The notes beneath the pieces were generated by a model. That model ran no database searches. It worked only from the letters and a program-made list of their open reading frames with translations, and was not told the origin of the DNA. Source: UBA11524 sp045591175 (lineage in GTDB: Bacteria; Bacillota; Clostridia; Christensenellales; Aristaeellaceae). Taken from it: a stretch of DNA of 64,000 nucleotides. This document shows, piece by piece, positions 7,942-16,176 of this stretch. The first letter of the stretch is position 1, and every line of letters begins with the position of its first letter. The DNA lies in contig JAZNSI010000011.1 in the NCBI GenBank assembly GCA_045591175.1, forward strand, positions 1 to 64,000, read 5' to 3'. The position numbers and the translations under genes are program-made.

Positions 7942-8691
7942 ATGCGTCAGATAACCTGGATCACAGAATACATGGCGGAGAATGTTCCCGGCGCGGCGTG
8001 GGATGCCAAGGCGGATTTCGCTCTGCGGCTGTGCATGAAATGCGCCGATGACGCCTGCACCCGCTATGTGCTGGATGCTGCGGACGCCTTCATCCGGGCG
8101 GACGGCTGCACGCCTGCCAACGCGAAGGCGCTGTTCTTTGCGCTGGAAAAGACCGACGAGGACAAGTATCGTGAGGCAATTTGCCGGGTGAAGGAGCAGC
8201 TGGAGGATCAGCCTGAGGCAGCGGACGCGCCGCTGTCTGAGCTGTACGAAACGCTGCCCTTCCGCATGGCGTATGAGATGAAGCTCAACCGTATGGAGAA
8301 GGTGGGCGCAACCGCAGCGATGTTCCGCAGCGCCCATCAGCGCCTGTGGGACCGGAAAACCGGAATGCACGGCGATTCGCTGCAGGAGGAAGGCTGGTTC
8401 CTGCTGGCGCTGACCGATGCGATCACCGTATGCTCCGACCAGCTCTACGAGCACTGGCGCGCCATGGTGGACATCTACCGCGAGACGCTGCGCGGCGTCC
8501 TGCCGCTGCTGGCGGACGCGGATGCGCAGACGATGACGCTCCTGCTGTATGCGCTGCTGACCGGCGTGGAGATGGGGCTGATCGACCCGGAACGCTACCT
8601 GCCCGTGGCCCGAAAGGGGATCGCGGCTTTGCGCGAAAAGGGATCCCCCTGTGCTGCTGATACGCTGGAGGAAGGATTTGGGGTGCTATGA
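7942..8691 (+). CDS. Short glycoside hydrolase family 88/105-like protein
   Basis: A 249-residue alpha-helical protein without signal peptide. Parts resemble unsaturated rhamnogalacturonyl/glucuronyl hydrolases of families 88/105: HQRLWDRKTGMHGDS resembles the 'duration of meal' strand, and EEGWFLLALTDAI resembles the WGRGNGWVLMAL helix. It is about 100 residues shorter than a usual GH105 enzyme and lacks clear counterparts of several (alpha/alpha)6-barrel repeats. The downstream GH28 gene overlaps it by four bases (ATGA), which supports a pectin-related role in the same operon. It could be a reduced enzyme, an accessory protein, or a different helical fold; the assignment rests on local similarity only and no catalytic aspartate can be named. 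Confidence 0.6.
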   Translation: MRQITWITEYMAENVPGAAWDAKADFALRLCMKCADDACTRYVLDAADAFIRADGCTPANAKALFFALEKTDEDKYREAICRVKEQLEDQPEAADAPLSELYETLPFRMAYEMKLNRMEKVGATAAMFRSAHQRLWDRKTGMHGDSLQEEGWFLLALTDAITVCSDQLYEHWRAMVDIYRETLRGVLPLLADADAQTMTLLLYALLTGVEMGLIDPERYLPVARKGIAALREKGSPCAADTLEEGFGVL

Positions 8692-10244
8692 TGTTTGAAG
8701 TCAAGAAGCTGTTCGTATCCGCCCGCAGCGCGACCATCGAGCTGCCCGACGGCGGTCTGTACAACACGAAAAAGCCCTACCGCATCCTCCTCAACGGCGA
8801 GGAGTGGGGCATGGCGGAGACTGTCGTGCACAGCATGTACGGTCTGTGGCCCGATACGAAATGTGTGGTCAAGGTGCTGGACGAAAACGGCGAAGTCGGC
8901 CGCATTTCCTTCCGCACGGAGAAGGAAAGCTACACGCTCAACGTCCGACGCTTCGGTGCGGTGGGCGACGGCGTGCATGATGATACCGCAGCCATCCAGG
9001 CGGCCATCAATGTCTGCCCGAAGAAGGGCCGCGTGCTGATCCCGGCGGGCGAGTACCATGTGCTGCCCATCTTCCTTAAGAGCCACGTGCGCATTGAGAT
9101 CCAGAAGGGCGCGATCCTCCGCCTGGAAACGGATCGCACAAAGTTCCCCATTATGCCCGGCATGACCCTCTCCACCGACGAGAAGCATGACCTCAACCTG
9201 GGTTCCTGGGAGGGCAATCCGCTGGATACCTTCGCTTCCTTCATCAGCGCATATCAGGTGAAGGACGTGGTCATCTACGGCGAGGGCGTGCTGGACGGCC
9301 AGGGCGACAAGGCGGACTGGTGGGTCAACCACCGCACGATGCGCGGCGCGTGGCGGCCCCGCATGTTCTTCATCAACGACTGCGAGGACGTGACCGTGCA
9401 GGGCATCTCCTTCCGCAACAGCCCTGCGTGGAATCTGCAGCCCTATTTCTCCCGGAATTTGCAGTTCCTGAACATCCACGTCACCGCTCCGGCGGACAGC
9501 CCCAATACCGACGGCTTCGATCCGGAAAGCTGCGAGCATATTCTGCTGGCGGGCGCGCATTTCTCCCTGGGTGACGACTGCATTGCCATCAAGGCGGGCA
9601 AGCTGTACATGGGCGCGACCTACAAGACGCCCTGCTCCGACTTGGAGATCAGCCACTGTCTGATGGAAAACGGCCATGGCGGCATGACCTGCGGCAGCGA
9701 AATGGCCGGCGGCGTGAACAAGGTCTACCTGCATGACTGCCTGATGCGCAACACCGATCGCGGCCTTCGCATCAAGACCCGTCGCGGTCGTGGTGAGCAG
9801 GGCGTGATCAATGATATCGTGTTTGAAAACGTGCTGATGGAGCGCGTCGGCACACCCTATGTGGTCAACTGCCTCTACTTCTGCGATCCCGACGGCAAGA
9901 CCGAGTACGTCCAGAGCCGCGAGAAGCAGCCTGTGGACGAGCGTACGCCCCGCATCGGGCGGATCGCCTTCCGCGATGTGACGGCCACGGACGTGACCTG
10001 CGCGGGCTACTTCCTGGGCCTGCCGGAACGTCCCATCGAGCAGGTCGAGATGGAGAATGTATCCATCACCTGCGCGGTGGATGCTGAGCCCATGGCGCCC
10101 GCGATGGCCTGCGGCGTGGAGAAGGTCAGCCGCAAGGGCCTGGTGGCGATCAATGTGGACAAGGTGGTCATGAAGAACGTGACCATCACCGGCCAGGACG
10201 GCGTGATGCTGGAATGCGAGAACGTCGCCGAGGTCGAGGAATAA
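8688..10244 (+). CDS. Intracellular glycoside hydrolase family 28 (polygalacturonase-like)
   Basis: A 518-residue hydrolase with no signal peptide. It has an N-terminal beta-sandwich-like segment (about 1-80) and then the GH28 right-handed beta-helix starting at VRRFGAVGDGVHDDTAAIQ. The four catalytic-region signatures are present: NTDGFDP, GDDCIAIKAG, GHGGMTCGSE and RGLRIKT. They supply the three aspartates, the histidine and the Arg-x-Lys expected for inverting hydrolysis of galacturonate chains. Cytoplasmic location suggests action on short oligogalacturonides taken up by a transporter outside the window. It overlaps the upstream GH105-like gene, and uxaBA (galacturonate catabolism) lies just downstream in the opposite direction. 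ATG at 8691 is an alternative start. Confidence 0.93.
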   Translation: MMFEVKKLFVSARSATIELPDGGLYNTKKPYRILLNGEEWGMAETVVHSMYGLWPDTKCVVKVLDENGEVGRISFRTEKESYTLNVRRFGAVGDGVHDDTAAIQAAINVCPKKGRVLIPAGEYHVLPIFLKSHVRIEIQKGAILRLETDRTKFPIMPGMTLSTDEKHDLNLGSWEGNPLDTFASFISAYQVKDVVIYGEGVLDGQGDKADWWVNHRTMRGAWRPRMFFINDCEDVTVQGISFRNSPAWNLQPYFSRNLQFLNIHVTAPADSPNTDGFDPESCEHILLAGAHFSLGDDCIAIKAGKLYMGATYKTPCSDLEISHCLMENGHGGMTCGSEMAGGVNKVYLHDCLMRNTDRGLRIKTRRGRGEQGVINDIVFENVLMERVGTPYVVNCLYFCDPDGKTEYVQSREKQPVDERTPRIGRIAFRDVTATDVTCAGYFLGLPERPIEQVEMENVSITCAVDAEPMAPAMACGVEKVSRKGLVAINVDKVVMKNVTITGQDGVMLECENVAEVEE

Positions 10245-10253
10245 CTGCATACA

Positions 10254-10296
10254 AAGAAGGCAGACGGTTCGCGATGAGCCGTCTGCCTTCTTTTGT
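10254..10296. terminator. Bidirectional terminator between GH28 and uxaA
   Basis: A long inverted repeat: AAGAAGGCAGACGGTTC pairs with GAGCCGTCTGCCTTCTT around a short loop, with T-rich ends on both strands. It serves two convergent operons. Confidence 0.88.
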
Positions 10297-10302
10297 GTGA
10301 AA

Positions 10303-11787
10303 TTACAGTGTCACACCGGTCTTGAAAATGGCCAGGTCGTGGAAGCCGTTGCGCTCGGAGCAGAGCTTCTCGCCGCTGGCAACGGAGAGAACGTAGTCCA
10401 TCAGCATCTGGCTGAGCTCCGGCAGGGACTTGCCGTGGGTCAGCAGCTGGCCGGCGTTGAAGTCGATCCAGCCGTGCTTGCGGGTGGCAAGGGCGGTGTT
10501 GGTGGCGATCTTCATCGTGGGGACGGGGGCGGCGAAGGGCGTGCCGCGGCCGGTGGAGAACAGCACGATCTGCGCGCCGGAGGAGGCCAGCGCCGTCGCC
10601 GCCACCAGATCATTGCCGGGGGCGGAAAGCAGGTTCAGGCCGGGGGTGTGTACCTTTTCACCGTAGGCCAGTACGTCCTTGACGGGCGCAAAGCCGCTCT
10701 TCTGGGTGCAGCCCAGGGCCTTGTCCTCCAGGGTGGAGATGCCGCCCGCCTTGTTGCCGGGAGAGGGGTTCTCGTAGATGGTCTGATGGTGTTCCTCGAA
10801 GTAGCGCTTGAAGTCGTTGATGAGCTTCACGGTCTTCTGGAACATCTCCTCGGTCTCGCAGCGATCCATGAGGATGGTCTCCGCGCCGAACATCTCGGGC
10901 ACCTCGGTCAGGATGGTGGTGCCGCCCTGGGCGACCAGCAGGTCGGAGAAACCGCCGATCACCGGGTTCGCGGTGATGCCGGAGAAACCGTCGGAGCCGC
11001 CGCACTTCAGGCCGATCACCAGCTTGGACGCGGGGCAGGGGACGCGCTTTTCCTCGCGCATGTTGTCCGCCAGCTCGGTGAGGAGCTTCATGGCCTCTTC
11101 GAATTCATCCTCCACCTGCTGACAGATCAGGAAGCGCACGCGATCCTTGTCATAATCGCCCATGTGCTCCTCGATGATGGCCACGCCGCTGTTTTCGCAG
11201 CCAAGGCCCAGCACCAGCACGCCGCCCACGTTGGGATGGGTGGCCAGGTCAGCCAGGATGGTGCGGGTGTTATCCTGATCGTCGCCCATCTGGCTGCAGC
11301 CGTAGGGGTGGGGGAAGGCGTAGACGGTCTCCACGCCGCCGCCGATCAGCTTCTGCGCCTCGCGTTCAAGGGCCTTGGCGATGTCATTCACGCAGCCCAC
11401 GGTGGGCAGGATCCACAGCTCGTTGCGCACGCCGACCTTGCCGTCCTTGCGGGGATAACCCATGAAAGTGGATGGCTCGGCAGTCGCGTTGGCGGGCCAG
11501 GTGGGGTTCCAGGTGTATTCCAGCTCGCCGGAGAGGTTGGTGTGCAGGTTGTGCACATGGATGTGCGCGCCGGCAGTGACGTCCTCCTTGGCGTGGCCGA
11601 TGGGGAAGCCGTACTTGATGACGTTCTCGCCCTTGGCGATGGCGGTGAGGGCGATCTTGTGGCCGGCGGGAATGTCGCTCTGTGCGGTGACGGTGATGTC
11701 CTCCACGGTGAGGACAGCGCCCTTTTCGATCGCGTTCAGCGCGACGGCGACGTTGTCCTTGGGGGTGATGCGGAGCAATTCAGCCAT
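10303..11787 (-). CDS. uxaA: Altronate dehydratase
   Basis: Dehydrates D-altronate to 2-keto-3-deoxygluconate, the third step of galacturonate breakdown. The 494-residue protein has the short N-terminal SAF domain (about 1-90, ending GAHIHVHNL) and the large UxaA/GarD catalytic domain with GYPRKDGKVGVRNELWILPT, FPHPYGCSQMGDD and GLKCGGSDGFSGITANP. This is the full-length, unsplit form. The ATG at 11787 follows AAAGGAG. It lies 72 bases downstream of uxaB on the same strand, with a stem-loop in the gap, so it is expected to be co-transcribed but perhaps attenuated. The GarD family is a possible alternative, but the uxaB/uxaC context favours altronate. Confidence 0.95.
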   Translation of the reverse strand: MAELLRITPKDNVAVALNAIEKGAVLTVEDITVTAQSDIPAGHKIALTAIAKGENVIKYGFPIGHAKEDVTAGAHIHVHNLHTNLSGELEYTWNPTWPANATAEPSTFMGYPRKDGKVGVRNELWILPTVGCVNDIAKALEREAQKLIGGGVETVYAFPHPYGCSQMGDDQDNTRTILADLATHPNVGGVLVLGLGCENSGVAIIEEHMGDYDKDRVRFLICQQVEDEFEEAMKLLTELADNMREEKRVPCPASKLVIGLKCGGSDGFSGITANPVIGGFSDLLVAQGGTTILTEVPEMFGAETILMDRCETEEMFQKTVKLINDFKRYFEEHHQTIYENPSPGNKAGGISTLEDKALGCTQKSGFAPVKDVLAYGEKVHTPGLNLLSAPGNDLVAATALASSGAQIVLFSTGRGTPFAAPVPTMKIATNTALATRKHGWIDFNAGQLLTHGKSLPELSQMLMDYVLSVASGEKLCSERNGFHDLAIFKTGVTL

Positions 11788-11810
11788 AGTGATTTCTCCT
11801 TTACGATAAA

Positions 11811-11850
11811 AGTAGCAAAATCGGATTGGGGCCTACGACTCCAATCCGAT
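11811..11850 (-). terminator. Stem-loop between uxaB and uxaA
   Basis: A perfect 10-bp inverted repeat ATCGGATTGG / CCAATCCGAT (11820-11850). On the minus strand it is followed by TTTTGCTACTTTT. It could be a partial terminator or an mRNA-stabilising hairpin lowering uxaA relative to uxaB. Confidence 0.55.
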
Positions 11851-11859
11851 GTGAAGGTC

Positions 11860-13326
11860 TCAGCAGCCGAACTTCTCTTCCATCACGGCGCGCATGCCCT
11901 TTTCGATGATGGCCTTGAGGGACTCGGTGACGCTCTCGATCAGGCCGGGCACCTTGCACAGCTCGGGGCCGAAGAAGTCCTCGTTGGAGAGGAAGGCCTT
12001 GACCTGCTGGCAGGGGCACATATCGCCGGTGGTGGCGAAGAAATCCAGCACGGCAGCATCGTCCTGCAGGACGTAGGTCTCCTCGCCGCGCTTGCACTGC
12101 AGCTTGCCGTCAACCAGCACGCCATTGCGGTACAGGCTCATCAGGCTGGCCAGGGAGAAGGTCAACCGGGCAGGCAGCTCGCCGGCCTTTTCCACATAGC
12201 CCAGGAGGCTGGGCATGCAGCGGGCGCGCCACTTGCTGACGCTGTTCAGGCAGATGGACAGCAGCGCGTGCTTGATGAAGGGGTTCTTGAAGCGGCCGGT
12301 GACAGCCTCGGCGAAGGCCATCAGGTCTTCCTTGGGCAGCGCCAGGGTGGGGATGACCTCATCGTAGAGCGTCTTCTGCATGAAGTTGAGGATGAGGTCG
12401 TCGTTCATGGCGGTCAGCACGATGTCGTGGCCGCACTGGAAGGCCGCAGGCACGAAGGAGGTGTGGGCGCCGTTGAGGATGCGCACCTTGCGCTGCTTGT
12501 AGGGCTTCTGGTTGTCGGTGTAGATGACCGGCAGGCCGCACTGGGGCAAGGGCAGCTCGGCGGAGATGTCGCGGTCGGACTCGATGACCCACAGGCCGAA
12601 GGGCTCGGCGGTCACCAGGATGCGATCCTCATAGCCCAGCTTCTCCCAGATGCCCTGCACCTCGTCGCGGGGATATCCGGTGACGATGCGGTCCACCAGG
12701 GTGGAGGTGAACACGCAGGCAGTGTCCAGCCAATTCTCGAACTTCTCGCCCAGGTTCCAGATCTTCGCCAGGGCCTTGACGCACTTCTTGAGCATGATGC
12801 CGTTGTCGTCGATCAGCTCCACGGGCAGCATGACCAGGCCTTTATCCTCGGCGTAATCGAAGTGCACAGCGCGCTCGTAGAGGAACTTGCACAGCTTGGC
12901 GGGGAAGGACACGGGCGGGCAGGCATTGAAATCGTCATCCTCCTTGAGGACGATGCCGGCCTCGGTGGTGTTGCTGACGATGAAGCGCAGCGTCTCGCAC
13001 TTGGCGTAGGCCGCATACTTGTCGTACTCGCCGTAAGCGTCCACGGCGTCGGACACGGAGGTGATCAGGCGGGACTGCTCCACCGCCTCGCCATCCACCA
13101 GGCCGCGCAGCATCACGGTGTAGCGGCAATCCTGCTCGTGGAACATGTCCAGATTGCCGAAGGTGATGGGCTTGACCAGCACGACGGAGCCGTTGAAATC
13201 GGTCTTTTCGTTGGCGATGTCGATGAAGTAGTCCACGAAGGCGCGCAGGAAGTTGCCTTCGCCGAACTGCAGCACCTTCACCGGGCGCTGCTGGGCAGGA
13301 GTCATGGCGGCGTTCAGTCGATCCAT
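11860..13326 (-). CDS. uxaB: Tagaturonate reductase (altronate oxidoreductase)
   Basis: Reduces D-tagaturonate to D-altronate with NADH. The 488-residue protein belongs to the polyol/mannitol dehydrogenase family: N-terminal Rossmann domain VLQFGEGNFLRAFVDYF (about 17-33), a central segment with YTDNQKPYKQRKVRILNGAH, and a helical C-terminal domain. The start MDRLNAAM at 13326 follows GGAGG at good spacing; an upstream extension is rejected. First gene of uxaBA. A LacI-type operator sits over the early transcribed region at 13383-13396 and the divergent gene is a LacI-family regulator, so repression released by a uronate-pathway intermediate is likely. Confidence 0.95.
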   Translation of the reverse strand: MDRLNAAMTPAQQRPVKVLQFGEGNFLRAFVDYFIDIANEKTDFNGSVVLVKPITFGNLDMFHEQDCRYTVMLRGLVDGEAVEQSRLITSVSDAVDAYGEYDKYAAYAKCETLRFIVSNTTEAGIVLKEDDDFNACPPVSFPAKLCKFLYERAVHFDYAEDKGLVMLPVELIDDNGIMLKKCVKALAKIWNLGEKFENWLDTACVFTSTLVDRIVTGYPRDEVQGIWEKLGYEDRILVTAEPFGLWVIESDRDISAELPLPQCGLPVIYTDNQKPYKQRKVRILNGAHTSFVPAAFQCGHDIVLTAMNDDLILNFMQKTLYDEVIPTLALPKEDLMAFAEAVTGRFKNPFIKHALLSICLNSVSKWRARCMPSLLGYVEKAGELPARLTFSLASLMSLYRNGVLVDGKLQCKRGEETYVLQDDAAVLDFFATTGDMCPCQQVKAFLSNEDFFGPELCKVPGLIESVTESLKAIIEKGMRAVMEEKFGC

Positions 13327-13382
13327 TGATGTGTTCCTCCATATATGTACGGATTTTGAATACAAATGGGCAGGGGATGCCG

Positions 13383-13396
13383 TGTAAACGATTACA
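13383..13396. promoter_or_regulatory. LacI-family operator of uxaBA
   Basis: TGTAAACGATTACA is a near-perfect palindrome with a central CG, the hallmark of LacI-family operators. It begins about 15 bases downstream of the uxaB -10 box (13411-13416), where a bound repressor would block transcription. Confidence 0.75.
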
Positions 13397-13410
13397 TCCC
13401 GGACGACAAC

Positions 13411-13439
13411 ATTGTACTCTTTTTTTGTATTTGCGTCAA
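13411..13439 (-). promoter_or_regulatory. Sigma-A promoter of uxaBA
   Basis: On the minus strand: TTGACG (13439-13434), 17 bases, TACAAT (13416-13411). Confidence 0.8.
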
Positions 13440-13504
13440 TGCTTTTTATGGCGGCAAATGAAGTTTATTTGTCGTAAAATGCAAAGATAGGGCGCAAAAG
13501 GCCC

Positions 13505-13533
13505 TTGCATTTACATCCGGAAGCGTGTATAAT
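13505..13533 (+). promoter_or_regulatory. Promoter of the LacI-family regulator (and uxaC)
   Basis: TTGCAT, 17 bases, TATAAT, 50 bases before the start codon. No second copy of the TGTAAACGATTACA palindrome is seen over it, so autoregulation is not evident. Confidence 0.75.
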
Positions 13534-13583
13534 AGGCATGAAAGATAGCTGAAACTACTTACAACCGAAAGGATGATGCGGCG

Positions 13584-14591
13584 ATGAATATCTATGATAT
13601 CTCCCGCCGGGCAGGGGTGTCCATCGCGACGGTATCCCGCGTGCTGAACAATAGCCCCCATGTATCGGAGAATACCCGCAAGAAGGTCATGGCGGTCATC
13701 GAGGGCACGGGTTATGTCCCCAATGCCTTTGCCCGCGGCCTTGGTCTGAACACGATGAAGACCATCGGCCTGCTGTGTCCGGACGCTTCCGATCCCTATC
13801 TGTCCCAGGCGCTGACTTTCCTGGAGCGCTCCTTCCGCCAGCAGGGCTATGACTGCCTGCTGTCCTGCACGGGCAAGGAGCTATATGCTCGCCAGCAGGG
13901 CGTCGAATTGCTCAAGTCCCGCCATGTGGACGGCATCGTGCTGATGGGCTCCTCCTTTATTGAGGACAATCCCACGGACAATGATTATATCCGCGACGCG
14001 GCCAGAAACGTCCCCGTGGTGCTGCTCAACGGTACCTTCCCCTGTGAGAATGTTTACGGCGTGCAGTGCGACGACCAGCGTGCGGTGACCGACGCTGCCC
14101 TGTCCCTGCTGGACAGCGGCTGCCGGCGCATCCTGTGCCTGTATCACTCCAGCAACTATTCCGGCCGCAAGAAGCTGGCCGGCTACCGCGATGCTCACGC
14201 CCAGCGAGGTGTGCCGGTGGATGAACAGCTGCTGTGCTTCTTCGACCATGACAAGGGCAGCGTCCATCAGGTGTGCGAGACGCTGCTGCAGCTGGAGAAG
14301 GACGGCGTTGCCTTCGACGCGGTGCTGGCCTCGGAGGACATCCTCTCCGTCGGCGCGCTGAAGTACGCGCGGGCGGCGGGCAAGCGGGTCCCGGAGGATC
14401 TGGCGGTCATCGGCTACAACAACTCCAGCCTCTGCGTGTGCACCGAGCCGGAACTGACCAGCGTGGACAACAAGCTCCTCGCCATCTGCGAGCACATCGT
14501 CGCCACGATGATGGGCGTTCTGGAGGGCAAGGAAATGCCCCAGAAGACCGTTTTCACCGGCGAACTGGTGAAGCGTGCCTCGACCAGGTAA
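13584..14591 (+). CDS. LacI-family transcriptional regulator of galacturonate genes
   Basis: A 335-residue repressor. The N-terminal LacI helix-turn-helix is MNIYDISRRAGVSIATVSRV with the hinge region to about residue 58. It is followed by a periplasmic-binding-protein-like sensor domain (KTIGLLCPDASDPYL, HVDGIVLMGSS, FDAVLASEDILSVGAL). Divergent from uxaBA and 44 bases upstream of uxaC in the same direction, so it is likely their regulator (UxaR/KdgR-like). The ligand is probably a galacturonate-pathway intermediate; this is inferred from context only. Confidence 0.93.
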   Translation: MNIYDISRRAGVSIATVSRVLNNSPHVSENTRKKVMAVIEGTGYVPNAFARGLGLNTMKTIGLLCPDASDPYLSQALTFLERSFRQQGYDCLLSCTGKELYARQQGVELLKSRHVDGIVLMGSSFIEDNPTDNDYIRDAARNVPVVLLNGTFPCENVYGVQCDDQRAVTDAALSLLDSGCRRILCLYHSSNYSGRKKLAGYRDAHAQRGVPVDEQLLCFFDHDKGSVHQVCETLLQLEKDGVAFDAVLASEDILSVGALKYARAAGKRVPEDLAVIGYNNSSLCVCTEPELTSVDNKLLAICEHIVATMMGVLEGKEMPQKTVFTGELVKRASTR

Positions 14592-14635
14592 CCAATCCCG
14601 AAGTGGAATTTATATTTGATAAGGAGAGACCGACA

Positions 14636-16045
14636 ATGAAGGCTTTCATGGACAAGGATTTCCTGCTTTCCACCGAGACTGCCCGCGTGCTCTACCATGA
14701 CTACGCGGCCAAGTGCCCCATCATCGACTACCACTGCCACCTCAGCCCCGAGCAGATCTACACCGACCTGCGCTACGACAATATCACCCAGGTGTGGCTG
14801 GGCGGCGATCACTACAAGTGGCGCCTGATGCGCTGCGCGGGTATCGACGAGTACTACATCACCGGCGGTGCTTCCGATTATGAGAAGTTTTGCAAGTGGG
14901 CGGAAGTCGTGGGCAAGGGCATCGGTAACCCCCTGTACCACTGGACCCATCTGGAGCTGCAGCGCTTCTTCGGCTACAACGGCGTGCTGTCTGCCAAGAC
15001 GGCTGACGAGGTGTGGAACATCTGCAACGAGAAGCTCCACCAGCCTGAGTACAGCGCCCGCGGCCTGATCGCCATGAGCAATGTCGAGACCATCTGCACC
15101 ACCGACGATCCCATCGACGACCTGAAGTGGCACAAGCTGATGCTGGCCGACGAAACCCTCAAGACCAACGTGCTGCCCGCCTGGCGTCCCGACAAGGCTG
15201 TCAACATCGAGAAGCCCGACTTTATGGCTTATATCGCCAAGCTGGCTGCTGCGGCTGAAATGGAGATCAAGTCCTTCGCGGATGTGAAGGAAGCCCTCCG
15301 CAAGCGCATGGCCTTCTTCCATGAGAACAACTGTCGCCTGTCCGACCATGGCCTGAACTACGTGGTGTATGATCCCGCCTCCGACGAGATGGTGGAGGCC
15401 ATCTTCCAGAAGAAGGCTGCCGGTCAGGAAGTCACCGCGAAGGAAGTCGCCCAGTACAAGACCGCCTGCATGGTGTTCTTTGGCGAGGAGTACAAGAAGC
15501 TCGACTGGACGATGCAGCTGCACTACGGCTGCCGCCGCGACAACAATCCCGCTCAGTATCGCAAGCTCGGCCCCGACACCGGCTACGATACCATCAACAA
15601 CTTCGCGCCTGTGGATGAGATGGCTGCGTACCTGGGCGCGGTGGAGGAGAATTGCGGCCTGCCCCGCACCATCCTGTACAGCCTGAATCCCGCGGACGAT
15701 CAGGCCATCGATACCCTGTGCGGCTGCTTCCAGGGCAGCGAGGCCGTCGGCAAGATCCAGCATGGCTCTGCCTGGTGGTTCAACGACCACTTCACCGGCA
15801 TGACCAACCAGCTGACCTCCCTGGCCAGCCTGGGCTACCTGGCCGGCTTTGTGGGCATGCTGACTGACAGCCGCTCCTTCCTGAGCTACCCCCGTCACGA
15901 GTACTTCCGCCGCATCCTGTGCCGCCTGATCGGCGAATGGGTCGAGGACGGCCGATTCCCCCAGGATTACGACATCCTCGGCGAGATCGTTACCGGCATC
16001 TCCTCCGACAACGCCCGCAAGTATTTCGCTTTCCCCACCAAGTAA
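14636..16045 (+). CDS. uxaC: Glucuronate/galacturonate isomerase
   Basis: Interconverts D-galacturonate and tagaturonate (or glucuronate and fructuronate), the entry step of uronate catabolism. The 469-residue length is typical. The metal-dependent amidohydrolase-like fold is marked by IIDYHCHLSPEQI (about 28-40, with the HxH pair), TTDDPIDDLKWH, and WWFNDHFTGM near the C-terminus. The ATG at 14636 follows AAGGAGA; a long in-frame extension back into the regulator gene is rejected. Co-directional with the regulator; a strong terminator follows. Together with uxaBA it completes the route to 2-keto-3-deoxygluconate; kdgK and kdgA are not in the window. Confidence 0.97.
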   Translation: MKAFMDKDFLLSTETARVLYHDYAAKCPIIDYHCHLSPEQIYTDLRYDNITQVWLGGDHYKWRLMRCAGIDEYYITGGASDYEKFCKWAEVVGKGIGNPLYHWTHLELQRFFGYNGVLSAKTADEVWNICNEKLHQPEYSARGLIAMSNVETICTTDDPIDDLKWHKLMLADETLKTNVLPAWRPDKAVNIEKPDFMAYIAKLAAAAEMEIKSFADVKEALRKRMAFFHENNCRLSDHGLNYVVYDPASDEMVEAIFQKKAAGQEVTAKEVAQYKTACMVFFGEEYKKLDWTMQLHYGCRRDNNPAQYRKLGPDTGYDTINNFAPVDEMAAYLGAVEENCGLPRTILYSLNPADDQAIDTLCGCFQGSEAVGKIQHGSAWWFNDHFTGMTNQLTSLASLGYLAGFVGMLTDSRSFLSYPRHEYFRRILCRLIGEWVEDGRFPQDYDILGEIVTGISSDNARKYFAFPTK

Positions 16046-16054
16046 ATCGATCGC

Positions 16055-16086
16055 CGGAGCATCCATGACGGGTGCTCCGTTTTTTT
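16055..16086 (+). terminator. Terminator after uxaC
   Basis: A 10-bp stem CGGAGCATCC / GGGTGCTCCG (one G-T pair) followed by seven T. Confidence 0.88.
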
Positions 16087-16176
16087 GCAAATACGAAGAA
16101 AATACTATGCAATCGGGGCGGGTTGTGGTATGCTGGATGTGCGATGCAGCCCGTCGTGCTGCGGAAAGGAGTCAAC

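Noticed and set aside
10297..13329. Open frame of about 1010 codons on the plus strand
   Set aside because: It is the exact antisense of uxaA and uxaB, with low-complexity, Gly/Val/His/Leu/Asp-rich composition typical of antisense frames in GC-rich genes, and no ribosome binding site.
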